Below, one piece after another: positions 18,200-27,161 of a DNA stretch of 64,000 nucleotides (position 1 is its first letter; every line of letters starts with the position of its first letter). The stretch spans positions 1-64,000 of the forward strand of contig SCRN01000008.1 of the NCBI GenBank assembly GCA_004322045.1, in the 5' to 3' direction. The notes under the pieces were generated by a model. It was not told where the DNA came from, did no database searches, and saw only the letters and a program-made list of their open reading frames with translations. Made by a program: the position numbers and the translations under genes. This stretch comes from Paraburkholderia sp. GTDB taxonomy: Bacteria > Pseudomonadota > Gammaproteobacteria > Burkholderiales > Burkholderiaceae.

Positions 18200-19084
18200 A
18201 TGGATCTCGCTGCGCTGGCCGACTTCAACGCCGTCGCCGAACACAGGGGCTTCGGCCCCGCCAGTCGCGCGACCGGCCGTCCCAAGGCGACGCTCTCGCG
18301 CCACGTTGCCGAACTCGAAATGGATCTTGGCGTGCGCCTGCTCGAACGTGGCGCGCGCACGCTTCGCCTGACGGAAGAAGGGCTCACGCTTCATGAACGC
18401 ACGCGCGGCTTGTTGGCGGAAATCGCGGAAGCGGGCGAAGCCGTTGCCGCCCGTGCGCCGGTGCCGCGCGGGCGGTTACGCGTCAGCGCGCCGCTGGTGT
18501 TCGGTCACGTCGTGTTGAGTCGCATCGCATCGCGATACGCGCTGGCCTACCCGCAAGTGGAGTTGGAGATCGTGGCGGAAGATCGCATTGCCGATCCCGT
18601 GCAGGATGGCTTCGACCTCGTAGTGCGCATCAATCCGCCGCAGGACGCGCTGCTCGTCGGTCGCTGCATTGCGACCGATCGCCGTGTGCTCGTTGCACCG
18701 CGCTCCCTCTCGATTCCGCGCGCGCCGAAAGATCCCGCGACGCCGCTTGCATTGCCTGCCGTATTGACGAGCAACACCGTTGCCGACGTGCGTTGGCAGA
18801 TCGAGATGAAGAACGGCCGACTGCGCACGATCGCGCCTACGCCGGTCTTGCATATGTCGTCGTTATTGATGGTGCGGGAAGCCGTGCTGGACGGCGCTGG
18901 CGTTGCCTTGCTGCCCGGGCTGCTGGCCGGACCCGACGTCGCGGCGGGAAGGCTCGTTCAGCTTGGTGTCGATGCGGGCCCCGCGGTGGAAATCTGGGCG
19001 CTATACAGCTCGCGCCGCTTGTTGAGCGCCAAAGTGCGCGCGTTCATCGACACGCTGCAGCAAACGATGGATCGGCCGCGCTAA
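18200..19084 (+). CDS. LysR-type transcriptional regulator
   Basis: A 294-residue LysR regulator. The HTH (1-60: DFNAVAEHRGFGPASRATG, then PKATLSRHVAELE) is followed by a substrate-binding domain starting RLRVSAPLVFGHVVLSR. The ATG at 18200 has GGAACG upstream; a GTG at 18185 would add five residues. It is divergent from the NmrA-like gene, which it probably controls. Confidence 0.87.
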   Translation: MDLAALADFNAVAEHRGFGPASRATGRPKATLSRHVAELEMDLGVRLLERGARTLRLTEEGLTLHERTRGLLAEIAEAGEAVAARAPVPRGRLRVSAPLVFGHVVLSRIASRYALAYPQVELEIVAEDRIADPVQDGFDLVVRINPPQDALLVGRCIATDRRVLVAPRSLSIPRAPKDPATPLALPAVLTSNTVADVRWQIEMKNGRLRTIAPTPVLHMSSLLMVREAVLDGAGVALLPGLLAGPDVAAGRLVQLGVDAGPAVEIWALYSSRRLLSAKVRAFIDTLQQTMDRPR

Positions 19085-19115
19085 CGCGTCATAACGACCG
19101 TGCTAGCGATATACG

Positions 19116-19144
19116 TTGACACTCCACGCCCGCTGCGTTACTGT
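19116..19144 (+). promoter_or_regulatory. Sigma-70-like promoter of the cold-shock gene
   Basis: A consensus -35 box TTGACA (19116-19121) is separated by exactly 17 bp from TACTGT (19139-19144). Initiation would be near 19151, giving a leader of about 130 nt, long as expected for cspA-type mRNAs. Confidence 0.7.
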
Positions 19145-19243
19145 CGGCCTCGAAATATTCAAGAAGCTCGATTGCTGATCACCATTTTCCGCCTCTTTTG
19201 CGCGGTACTCGTTATCCTCTCTTCTTCCTTGAACTTTTTTGTC

Positions 19244-19270
19244 GCTCCGTAACGGAGCTATTATTTTTTT
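19244..19270 (+). promoter_or_regulatory. Terminator-like hairpin inside the cspA leader (possible attenuator or thermosensor)
   Basis: GCTCCG (19244-19249) and CGGAGC (19253-19258) form a 6-bp stem with a TAA loop. It is immediately followed by TATTATTTTTTT, and the start codon is only 14 bp further on. This is the shape of an intrinsic terminator but lies upstream of the gene it precedes. It could attenuate transcription or act as a temperature-sensitive RNA element. Confidence 0.5.
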
Positions 19271-19283
19271 GTCAGGAATTCGC

Positions 19284-19487
19284 ATGGATACCGGTACTGT
19301 TAAGTGGTTCAACGATAGCAAGGGCTTTGGCTTCATTACTCCCGATGCAGGCGGCGACGATCTTTTCGCTCACTTCTCCGAAGTGCGCGGCGAGGGCTTC
19401 AAGACGCTCGCGGAAAATCAAAAGGTGAGCTACGAGACGAAGCGCGGCCCGAAGGGCTTGCAAGCTGCAAACATCACGCCGCTCTAA
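19284..19487 (+). CDS. cspA: Cold-shock protein, CspA family
   Basis: A 67-residue single cold-shock domain that binds single-stranded RNA and DNA and melts secondary structure. RNP1 is KGFGFI (13-18) and RNP2 is DLFAHF (26-31). The ATG at 19284 follows AGGAA and gives the standard [10 protein letters not shown] start. A strong promoter and a long leader precede it and a terminator follows, so it is a single-gene unit. Several paralogues are usual in this family; which one is cold-induced cannot be told here. Confidence 0.95.
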   Translation: MDTGTVKWFNDSKGFGFITPDAGGDDLFAHFSEVRGEGFKTLAENQKVSYETKRGPKGLQAANITPL

Positions 19488-19526
19488 ATGCTCTAAGCGC
19501 TTTAAAGCAGAGCAAGCGTGAAACAA

Positions 19527-19548
19527 GGGCCGGTCAAACCGGCCCTTT
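19527..19548 (+). terminator. Rho-independent terminator after the cold-shock gene
   Basis: GGGCCGGT and ACCGGCCC form a perfect 8-bp stem with a 3-nt loop (CAA), followed by TTT. It lies 40 bp past the stop codon of the cold-shock gene. Confidence 0.85.
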
Positions 19549-19626
19549 GTGTATCTGCGTGACCGATATCGAACGCAGTTGCGTAACCCCGGTCTGATCA
19601 CCCGCTAGCGGTCGCAAAGCGCATCG

Positions 19627-20328
19627 CTAATCCTCCCCGCGCTTCAATGCGCCACTGACCCATCGCTCTTCCGACGCCAATAGATGCGCGCGCATGGCCG
19701 TTTGCGCGGCGATCGGATCGCTGGCCTGCAATGCCTTGAGCACCGCCTCATGCTCCTGCACGGCCGCCGTCCAGGTTTGCGCGCTTTCCGCGTGGCCGCG
19801 CATGGCCGCTGCAATCGGATCGTGGCGGCTATCGAACAGCTCGCCCATGTAGCGGCTCAGCACTGAATTGCCGGCGGCTTCCGCTATCAGCATATGAAAC
19901 TGCCGATCGGCCTCGACCGGCGACTTGCCCGCCGCGGCGAGCCGGCGCATTCGCTCGACGGTGCGACGCAAGCGGTCGAGCATCGCCGCATTCATCCGCG
20001 CCGTGGCCAGCACGACGACGCTGCCCTCGATGGCCGCGCGCGCCTGCATCAACTCGGACGGACTATCGCCTAGCGCGCCGACGGCTCCGGCATCGTCGGG
20101 GCCCGTTTCGCACGCATAGACGCCGGAGCCCATTCGAATCTCCACCTGCCCGCCTATTTCGAGCGCGATCAACGCTTCTCGTAACGACGGGCGCGATACG
20201 CCGAGCTTGAGCGCCAGTTCGCGCTCCGCAGGAAGGCGCTCGCCCGGCGGGAACTCACCGTTGCGGATCAGCGCCAGGATTTGCGCGGCAACCGATTGGT
20301 AAAGCCGCTTGGGTTCTGTCGATTTCAT
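19627..20328 (-). CDS. GntR family regulator, FadR/FCD subfamily, of the adjacent sugar operon
   Basis: A 233-residue regulator. The winged HTH (about 10-70) contains ERLPAERELALKLGVSRPSLREAL and the C-terminal helical FCD domain contains the metal-binding pattern around DRQFHMLIAEAAGN. FCD repressors of sugar-acid operons (UxuR, ExuR, LgoR types) respond to uronates and aldonates. The ATG at 20328 gives the usual short N-terminus. It is divergent from a sugar ABC transporter/dehydrogenase operon, and two FCD-type operator sequences lie between them. Confidence 0.9.
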   Translation of the reverse strand: MKSTEPKRLYQSVAAQILALIRNGEFPPGERLPAERELALKLGVSRPSLREALIALEIGGQVEIRMGSGVYACETGPDDAGAVGALGDSPSELMQARAAIEGSVVVLATARMNAAMLDRLRRTVERMRRLAAAGKSPVEADRQFHMLIAEAAGNSVLSRYMGELFDSRHDPIAAAMRGHAESAQTWTAAVQEHEAVLKALQASDPIAAQTAMRAHLLASEERWVSGALKRGED

Positions 20329-20470
20329 GATGGAGTGATTTCGATGCTGCGGGGTACCCCCGCAGGTTGCGTCGAAGTCTAGCACGGCGCTCGAATGCAC
20401 CGCCCAGCTTGGGGTTTATCCGCTTCTAGGGGTTTTCACCGTTGGTAAGGGTGATATTAATAAAGCAAGA

Positions 20471-20525
20471 TTGGCATGACCAAAGCAGGAATTTGTATTC
20501 ATTCCAGCAAAATTGGACTGACCAC
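20471..20525. promoter_or_regulatory. Paired GntR/FCD operator sites, 42 bp apart
   Basis: TTGGCATGACCAA (20471-20483) and TTGGACTGACCAC (20513-20525) match the TTGG-N5-CCAA shape typical of FCD-type GntR regulators. Their starts are exactly 42 bp apart, four helical turns, so two bound dimers would face the same side of DNA. They lie between the GntR gene and the sugar transporter operon. Confidence 0.6.
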
Positions 20526-20570
20526 GCTAGGAGTGTCGTGGGTCCTCATAGGAGAAGGAGACATGACGTC

Positions 20571-22121
20571 ATGACCATGCCGGGCGGCCCATCGAGTCTT
20601 GCCGTCGCCGATACGCGCGCCGTAGGCGACGAGCTGTTGCGTCTCGAAGGAATCGTGAAGCGGTTTCCCGGGGTCGTTGCCCTCGACGGCATTCGTCTGG
20701 ATCTTCGGGCAGGCGAAGTTCATGCGGTGTGCGGCGAGAACGGGGCGGGCAAATCGACGTTGATGAAGATCATCAGCGGCCAGTATCAGCCGGATGAGGG
20801 CGTCATTCGCTACCGCGGGGAGCAGGTGCGATTCGCCTCGACTTCGCAAGCGCAGGCGGCGGGCATCGCGATCATCCATCAGGAGCTCAATCTCGTGCCG
20901 CATTTGAGCGTGGCGGAAAACCTCTTCCTCGCGCGCGAGCCCAAACGCGGGCCGTTCGTCGACACGCGAAAGCTCAATGCGGATGCCGTGCGGTGCCTCG
21001 CGCGGATCGGCTTGGAAGTCGCGCCCACCACGCTAGTGCGCACTTTGTCGATCGCGCAACAACAACTGGTCGAAATTGCGAAGGCGCTGTCGTTCGAGGC
21101 GCGCGTGCTCATCATGGACGAGCCGACGTCGTCGCTGACCGAATCGGAAACGGTGCAGCTTTTCCGCATCATCGAGGAATTGCGCGCGGACGGTGTCGCG
21201 ATTCTGTATATCTCGCATCGTCTCGACGAAATGGAGCAGATCGTCGATCGCGTCACGGTATTGCGCGACGGCCGCTACATCTCCACCGACGAATTTTCGG
21301 CGGTGAGCGTGAACGACATCGTCGCGCGCATGGTCGGTCGCTCGCTCGACGACGCCTACCCACCAAGGCATTCCGTGCCCACCGACGAGGTATTGCTGCG
21401 AGTGCGCGACGTTCGTCGGGAGGGCGTGTTCGGGCCCGTGTCGTTCGACCTGCGCAGAGGGGAAATCCTCGGCTTCGCGGGGCTCATGGGCGCGGGCCGC
21501 ACAGAGGTGGCGCGCGCCATCTTCGGCGCGGACCGGTTGGACCACGGATCGATCGAACTCGATGGCCGTGTCGTGACCGTGCGCTCGCCGCGCGAAGCGA
21601 TCCGCCATGGCATCGCCTATCTATCCGAAGACCGCAAGCAAGACGGCTTGGCGCTCGGCATGTCCGTCGCGGCGAACATCACGCTCGCAAACGTCGGCGC
21701 CGTTTCCTCGCGGGCGGGCTTCCTTCGTTTCGATGAAGAGGCGGCGGTCGCGCGTCGCTATGTGAATGACTTGGCGATTCGCACGCCGTCCGTCGATCAG
21801 ATCGTGCGTAATTTGTCGGGCGGCAACCAACAGAAGGTCGTGATCGGCAAGTGGCTGTATCGCGGCTCGAAGATCTTGTTCTTCGACGAGCCCACGCGAG
21901 GGATCGACGTGGGCGCGAAGTTCGCGATCTACGGCTTGATGGATCGGTTAGCTGCGGACGGTGTCGGTGTCGTGCTGATCAGTTCGGAGTTGCCCGAACT
22001 GCTCGGCATGACCGATCGAATCGCGGTATTTCACGAAGGCCGCATCACGGCCGTTCTCGACACGAAACATACCAATCAGGAGGAGATCATGCACTTTGCT
22101 TCGGGGTTCACGCATGCTTGA
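20571..22121 (+). CDS. Sugar ABC transporter ATP-binding protein, RbsA/XylG type
   Basis: A 516-residue duplicated ATPase with two ABC domains in one chain, typical of carbohydrate CUT2 importers. The first Walker A is GENGAGKST (55-63), with signature LSIAQQQ. The second half carries LSGGNQQK and FDEPTRGIDVG and has the degenerate second Walker A of the family (AGLMGAGRTE). The ATG at 20571 follows AGGAGAAGGAG; a nearby ATG at 20563 is out of frame. The stop overlaps the permease start. Confidence 0.93.
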   Translation: MTMPGGPSSLAVADTRAVGDELLRLEGIVKRFPGVVALDGIRLDLRAGEVHAVCGENGAGKSTLMKIISGQYQPDEGVIRYRGEQVRFASTSQAQAAGIAIIHQELNLVPHLSVAENLFLAREPKRGPFVDTRKLNADAVRCLARIGLEVAPTTLVRTLSIAQQQLVEIAKALSFEARVLIMDEPTSSLTESETVQLFRIIEELRADGVAILYISHRLDEMEQIVDRVTVLRDGRYISTDEFSAVSVNDIVARMVGRSLDDAYPPRHSVPTDEVLLRVRDVRREGVFGPVSFDLRRGEILGFAGLMGAGRTEVARAIFGADRLDHGSIELDGRVVTVRSPREAIRHGIAYLSEDRKQDGLALGMSVAANITLANVGAVSSRAGFLRFDEEAAVARRYVNDLAIRTPSVDQIVRNLSGGNQQKVVIGKWLYRGSKILFFDEPTRGIDVGAKFAIYGLMDRLAADGVGVVLISSELPELLGMTDRIAVFHEGRITAVLDTKHTNQEEIMHFASGFTHA

Positions 22122-23145
22122 AATAACATCGGATCGAAGCCAGGTGGCCGATCGCGCTGCGCGTCAGCGGCGCCGCGATCTCATTCAAAAGTTCGCCGCA
22201 TTGGGCAGCTTGGTCGCGCTCGTGATTGCGTTTTCGGTAACGAGTTCCGCATTCTTTTCGGTCGGCAACATGATGACCGTGTCCCTGCAGGTCACGTCGA
22301 TCGCTTACTTGGGCGTTGCGGCAACCTGCGTGATCATCACGGGCGGCATCGACTTATCGGTCGGCTCGGTTCTCGCGCTCGCCGGCGTGTCGGCGGCATT
22401 GCTCACGAAGGCGGGCGTGCCGGTGCCTGCCGCGATGTTGTGCGGCGTCTGCGTCGGCGCGCTGTGCGGGTTCGTCAACGGCGTCTGCGTGACGCGCATG
22501 GGGCTGCCGCCTTTTATCGCGACGCTCGGCATGATGCTGGTCGCCCGTGGGCTTGCGCTGCAAATCACCGGCGCGCGGCCGGTGTCCGAACTGAGCAATG
22601 CGTTCGGCGTGCTGGGCAACGGCGCGTTGTTCCGCATCTCCCGCATCGGCGCCGACGGCTTTCCCGACACGACGTTTCCAGGCATTCCGTACCCCGTCGT
22701 GATCATGATCGTGCTGTTCATCGCCGGGGCCATCCTGTTGTCGAAGACCTCGCTCGGCCGTCATATCTATGCCGTGGGCTCCAATGCCGAGGCGGCGCGG
22801 CTCTCTGGCGTCGACGTTCGGGGCGTGACCATGTTCACGTATGTCCTGTCCGGGGCCTTGGCCGGTGTCACCGGTTGCGTGTTGATGTCGCGTCTCGTGA
22901 CCGGACAGCCGAACGAGGGCGTGATGTACGAACTCGATGCGATCGCGAGCGCGGTGATCGGCGGGACTTCGCTCATGGGAGGCGTGGGCACGATCTCGGG
23001 CACGGCCATCGGCGCCTTCGTCATCGGCGTGCTGCGCAACGGCTTGAACATGAACGGCGTATCGAGCTTCATCCAACAGATCATCATCGGCGTCGTGATT
23101 TTGGGCACGGTGTGGATCGACCAATTGCGAAGCAGGAAGCGGTAA
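22114..23145 (+). CDS. Sugar ABC transporter permease, RbsC type
   Basis: A 343-residue inner-membrane permease of CUT2 importers with 8-10 hydrophobic segments, starting at KFAALGSLVALVIAFSVTS. The family motif GGIDLSVGSVLALAG is near residues 88-102, and the EAA-like SNAEAARLSGVDV loop contacts the ATPase. It probably works as a homodimer. The start codon overlaps the upstream ATPase stop by 8 bp. Confidence 0.93.
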   Translation: MLEITSDRSQVADRAARQRRRDLIQKFAALGSLVALVIAFSVTSSAFFSVGNMMTVSLQVTSIAYLGVAATCVIITGGIDLSVGSVLALAGVSAALLTKAGVPVPAAMLCGVCVGALCGFVNGVCVTRMGLPPFIATLGMMLVARGLALQITGARPVSELSNAFGVLGNGALFRISRIGADGFPDTTFPGIPYPVVIMIVLFIAGAILLSKTSLGRHIYAVGSNAEAARLSGVDVRGVTMFTYVLSGALAGVTGCVLMSRLVTGQPNEGVMYELDAIASAVIGGTSLMGGVGTISGTAIGAFVIGVLRNGLNMNGVSSFIQQIIIGVVILGTVWIDQLRSRKR

Positions 23146-23183
23146 CCAAACGAAGTTCCAACCACGAGAATGAGGAGCGAGAC

Positions 23184-24131
23184 ATGCAAAAATTTTCCAT
23201 GCTGGCGATAGCGGCGCTGCTGGGCGCGGCGTTCAGTTCGGGCGCGTACGCGGCGGGCGGCGAGATCGCGGTGATCGTCAAAACGGTCAATTCGAACTAT
23301 TGGCAGAACGTGCAGAAGGGGGCGAAAACCGCACTCGACGAAGCCAAGGGCTACACGATGACGTTCCAAGGCCCGGCCGCGGAATCGGACATCACGGATG
23401 AAGTCAATATGGTGGAGAACGCCGTCAATCGTCACGTCGCAGGCATCGTGCTCGCACCGTCCGATCCCGACGCGCTGGTGCCGGCCATCAAGAAGGCGTG
23501 GGAGGCGCACATCCCCGTGGTGCTGATCGACTCGGCGCTATCCGATGCGGGCAAGCAGTACTACCAGTCGTTTTTGTCCACTGACAACGAGAAGGCCGGT
23601 GAGCTTTGTGCGAAGGCGCTGATCGCCCACGTCGGTCAGACGGGAACGATCGCGCTCATGTCCTATGTGCCGGGTGCCGGGTCGGAAATCGGGCGTGTCG
23701 GCGGCTTCAAGAAATACCTCGCGGCGCATTCCAAGCTGAAGATCGTCGGTCCGTACTACTCGCAGTCTCAGATGGCGACGGCACTGAATCAGACCACCGA
23801 CGTGCTCTCGGCGAACCCCGAACTGAAGGGGATCTTCGGTGCGAACGAGCCGACTGCGATCGGGGTGGGGCGCGCGCTCAAGCAGTCCGGGAAGGCCGGC
23901 AAAGTGGTGGCGATCGGCTTCGACGGCAATCAGGATCTGCAAAATTTCGTGCGTGACGGGACGATCCAAGGGATCGCCGTTCAAGGCTCTTATCAGATGG
24001 GATACAAGGGCATTCAAACCGTGGTGAACGTGATCGAACACAAGAAGGTCGCGAAAAACATCGATACGGGGGTCGTGATGGTCGACAAGCAAAACCTCGA
24101 TACATCGGAAGCCAAGAACGTGCTTTATTGA
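23184..24131 (+). CDS. Sugar ABC transporter periplasmic substrate-binding protein, RbsB type
   Basis: A 315-residue periplasmic binding protein (Peripla_BP_4). A Sec signal peptide ends AYA near residue 23. The mature protein shows EIAVIVKTVNSNYWQNVQKG and the hinge/ligand region FLSTDNEKAGELCAKAL. It delivers a sugar or sugar acid to the RbsA/RbsC-type importer encoded just upstream. It is translated separately after a GAGGAG site. Ligand not determinable; the downstream dehydrogenases point to an acidic sugar or polyol. Confidence 0.92.
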   Translation: MQKFSMLAIAALLGAAFSSGAYAAGGEIAVIVKTVNSNYWQNVQKGAKTALDEAKGYTMTFQGPAAESDITDEVNMVENAVNRHVAGIVLAPSDPDALVPAIKKAWEAHIPVVLIDSALSDAGKQYYQSFLSTDNEKAGELCAKALIAHVGQTGTIALMSYVPGAGSEIGRVGGFKKYLAAHSKLKIVGPYYSQSQMATALNQTTDVLSANPELKGIFGANEPTAIGVGRALKQSGKAGKVVAIGFDGNQDLQNFVRDGTIQGIAVQGSYQMGYKGIQTVVNVIEHKKVAKNIDTGVVMVDKQNLDTSEAKNVLY

Positions 24132-24207
24132 TGCCGTGGGTCCGCGTCGACGCATGAACGTATCGACGCGGGCCGCCACGCATGATTCGATCGAAAAGGA
24201 CATTTAT

Positions 24208-25218
24208 ATGCTTAGCGTGATTTGCGAATCACCTGGGGTGTTGCGCGCACGGCAAACCGAGCCGCCCGTGCGTGCGGCCGGCGAAGTGATGCTGCGCGTG
24301 GCGCGCGTCGGAATTTGCGGCACCGACTTGCACATCTTCACTGGCAATCAGCCGTATCTGCAGTATCCGCGTGTCATGGGCCATGAGTTTTCAGCGGTGG
24401 TGGCCGAGGCGGAAGCCGGCTCCGGCTTCGCCCCTGGCGATTGCGTCTACGTCATGCCCTATTTGTCGTGCGGGCGCTGCGTGGCGTGCAGCCAAGGCAA
24501 GACCAACTGTTGTGTCGATATCAAGGTGTTGGGTGTGCATCGCGACGGCGCGCTCACCGAGTACCTCAGCGTGCCGGCGCAGTTCGTGCATAAGGCCGAA
24601 GGCGTGTCGCTCGATCAAGCGGCGATGCTCGAGTTTCTCGCCATCGGGGCGCACGCCGTGCGACGCGCGAACGTATCGGCCGAGCAACGCGTGCTAGTGG
24701 TAGGGGCCGGTCCGATCGGCATGGCCGCCATGATCTTTGCGAAGCTGCGTGGGGCCAATGTGACGTGCCTCGATACGCGCGCCGATCGCTTGGCGTTTTG
24801 TCGTTCCGAACTGAGCGTCGATGCGGCCGTGGCCGTGGGCGCTACCGATACGGAGCAACTCGCGGCGCTCACGAACGGCGAATTTTTCGATGTCGTCTTC
24901 GATGCGACGGGCAATATCGATGCGATGAACCGCGGCTTCGGGTTCGTCGCCCATGGCGGCACCTACACGCTGATCTCGATCGTGCCCGGGCAGGTGAGCT
25001 TCTCCGATCCCGAATTCCATAAGCGCGAGACGACGTTGCTTGCCAGCCGCAACGCCACCACCGCCGATTTCGAGACCGTGCTCGAAGCGATGCGCGCGGG
25101 CCGTATTCCCGATCGAGCGCTCAATACGCACCGCATGCATCTTGCCGATGTGCCGGACGGCCTGCCTCGATTGCTCGAGACGGGGCAGACGGTTGTGAAA
25201 GCGTTGGTGGAGTGCTGA
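24208..25218 (+). CDS. Zinc-dependent alcohol dehydrogenase, L-galactonate/sorbitol/threonine dehydrogenase-like
   Basis: A 336-residue MDR enzyme. Catalytic zinc ligands are Cys37 (GICGTD) and His59-Glu60 (GHE). The structural zinc loop has Cys88, 91, 94 and 102 in SCGRCVACSQGKTNCC. The NAD-binding motif is VVGAGPIGMAA. It resembles LgoD (YjjN), which oxidises L-galactonate to D-tagaturonate, as well as RspB and threonine dehydrogenases. Its place between a sugar importer and a tagaturonate/mannonate-reductase-like gene makes a C5-hydroxyl dehydrogenase of an aldonate attractive, but this is inference. Confidence 0.88.
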   Translation: MLSVICESPGVLRARQTEPPVRAAGEVMLRVARVGICGTDLHIFTGNQPYLQYPRVMGHEFSAVVAEAEAGSGFAPGDCVYVMPYLSCGRCVACSQGKTNCCVDIKVLGVHRDGALTEYLSVPAQFVHKAEGVSLDQAAMLEFLAIGAHAVRRANVSAEQRVLVVGAGPIGMAAMIFAKLRGANVTCLDTRADRLAFCRSELSVDAAVAVGATDTEQLAALTNGEFFDVVFDATGNIDAMNRGFGFVAHGGTYTLISIVPGQVSFSDPEFHKRETTLLASRNATTADFETVLEAMRAGRIPDRALNTHRMHLADVPDGLPRLLETGQTVVKALVEC

Positions 25219-25260
25219 GCCCATGCATGAAGCAGTGAAGCCGCGGCCGGGGCGCCCGGC

Positions 25261-26409
25261 ATGAGCGAACCGATACTTCAATTCGGCACGAGCCGATTTC
25301 TCTTGGCGCATGTCGCGTTGTTCGTCTCGCAGGCGCTAGAGCGCGGCGATGCGATCGGCGGCATCAGCGTCGTGCAGACGACCGATAGCCCGGTGAGCCG
25401 AGCCCGTATCGACGCGCTGTCGAACCCGGGCGGGTATCCGGTGCGGATTCGGGGAAGCGAACATGGGGTGGCGGTGGATCGCCTCGTGACGGGCCACGCC
25501 ATTCGCGCCGCATGGATCGCGGACCGCGACTGGGATGCCGTATGCCGCGCGACGATCGAAGATGTCCGCGTGATCGTGTCGAACACGGGCGACATGGGTT
25601 ATCGACTCGATGAACGCGACACGCCCGATCTTCTTACGAGCGGCGGCGTCCCGCGCAGCTACCCGGCAAAGCTCCTCGCGTTGCTGCATGCCCGCTGGCG
25701 CGAGCGCGCAAGCGATGGCGTGTCGATCTTTCCCTGCGAGTTGGTGGAGAACAACGGCGACACGTTGCGCGACATCGTCGTTTCGCTCGCGCGGCATTGG
25801 TCGTTGCCCGAAGCGTTCGTCGACTATGTGCGGCAACGATGCGTGTGGGTCAATTCGCTGGTCGACCGAATCGTGTCCGAGCCGATCGCTCCGGTGGGCG
25901 CAGTCGCGGAGCCCTACGCGCTCTGGGCGATCGAGCGGCGTGCGGGCATGCAACTACCCTGTACGCACGAGTGCATCGCGCTGACGGACGATCTGCGCAG
26001 CTACGAGCGGCTGAAACTGTTCTTTCTCAATCTGGGCCATAGCTGGCTTGCCGAACAGTGGCGCAACGAAGCGCGACCGTCGTCCGAAACGGTGCGCGAT
26101 GCGATGAGCGCTTCACGCTTGCGCGAAGGTCTTGAAGCCGTGTGGCATGAGGAGGTGCTTCCGGTGTTCGTCGCCTTGGGCCTGGGCGATCGAGCCGAGC
26201 ATTATTTGGTCAGCGTGAGAGATCGCTTCGGTAATCCTTATCTCGATCATCGGATCGCGGACATCGCGCAGAATCACGTCGAGAAGCTGAAGCGCCGGAT
26301 CGCGCCGTTGGTCGAACTTGCAGACGGGTTGTCGCTGCACGGTATGCAGCCGCGCTTGCAGGGCGTGCTCGCAAAGCATGGGCTTGTGCCGCAAAGGTCG
26401 GTTCGCTGA
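25261..26409 (+). CDS. Mannitol dehydrogenase family oxidoreductase, tagaturonate reductase (UxaB)-like
   Basis: A 382-residue polyol-specific long-chain dehydrogenase. The N-terminal nucleotide fold begins ILQFGTSRFLLAHVALF. The block FPCELVENNGDTLRDIV (about 160-176) and FVDYVRQRCVWVNSLVDRIV are typical of UxaB/UxuB and mannitol dehydrogenases. It would interconvert a keto sugar acid such as D-tagaturonate and an aldonate such as D-altronate with NAD(H). It is the last gene of the operon and lies 42 bp behind the zinc dehydrogenase. Substrate assignment is by family and context. Confidence 0.87.
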   Translation: MSEPILQFGTSRFLLAHVALFVSQALERGDAIGGISVVQTTDSPVSRARIDALSNPGGYPVRIRGSEHGVAVDRLVTGHAIRAAWIADRDWDAVCRATIEDVRVIVSNTGDMGYRLDERDTPDLLTSGGVPRSYPAKLLALLHARWRERASDGVSIFPCELVENNGDTLRDIVVSLARHWSLPEAFVDYVRQRCVWVNSLVDRIVSEPIAPVGAVAEPYALWAIERRAGMQLPCTHECIALTDDLRSYERLKLFFLNLGHSWLAEQWRNEARPSSETVRDAMSASRLREGLEAVWHEEVLPVFVALGLGDRAEHYLVSVRDRFGNPYLDHRIADIAQNHVEKLKRRIAPLVELADGLSLHGMQPRLQGVLAKHGLVPQRSVR

Positions 26410-26635
26410 ACCGGCGCGGGCGTATGACATGCAGGCACTTCGACGCGGCAGCATGTTTCGTGCCGTTCGATGATTTCGGCCGATCCGGGTGTGCGTCAGA
26501 ATGGGGAGGCGGCCCGCGGCTGCCGGTATCATGACGGCCGTGCGCCGCAGCGAGGCTTGCCGGCACGGCGAGCTGCATTGGCGGCGATGCATCGATACGA
26601 CCATTCATTGACGACAACCCGGAGGAACCCCCGCA

Positions 26636-26956
26636 ATGACGGCAGCAACGCAATTTGACCAAGTTTCCGTGATCAAGCGCGCCAACGTTTACTTCGATGG
26701 CAAGTGCGTTTCCCACACCGTTTTGTTTGCCGACGGCTCGCGCAAGACGCTGGGCGTGATTTTGCCCGGTACGCTCAACTTCGGCACCGACGCGCCGGAA
26801 CTGATGGAAGTGCAGGCGGGGCAATGCCGGATCCGCCTCGAAGGCAGCGATGAGTGGTCCACGTATGGTGCGGGCGAATCATTCTCCGTGCCCGGCAAAA
26901 GCCGCTTCGATATCGAAGTGACCGAAACGCTAGATTACGTTTGCAGTTATCTTTGA
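26636..26956 (+). CDS. ppnP: Pyrimidine/purine nucleoside phosphorylase PpnP (DUF1255)
   Basis: A 106-residue cupin-fold protein of the PpnP/YaiE family, which in E. coli cleaves several nucleosides with phosphate to release base and ribose 1-phosphate. Diagnostic segments are [15 protein letters not shown] (17-31), [13 protein letters not shown] (41-53) and the C-terminal [10 protein letters not shown]. Full length and well preserved. The ATG at 26636 follows an AGGAACCCCC site. Monocistronic, unrelated to its neighbours. Confidence 0.94.
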   Translation: MTAATQFDQVSVIKRANVYFDGKCVSHTVLFADGSRKTLGVILPGTLNFGTDAPELMEVQAGQCRIRLEGSDEWSTYGAGESFSVPGKSRFDIEVTETLDYVCSYL

Positions 26957-27161
26957 CCCCAGCACGCGGGAGCGCCTGCCAGTTCGAGCCTTGATTTGCG
27001 TCAAGCGCAAAACGAAGCCGTAGTTCATGCTTGCGCTGCCGGCCCGTGAGGGTTTCCGGCAGAGCGCGCATCTGGTCGGATGCCTGCAAATGCGCTTCGT
27101 CGATCGTCTATCCTTCGTCAACGCCCTCGATCGATTCGATTCCAACTACGGAGGTGAATCG

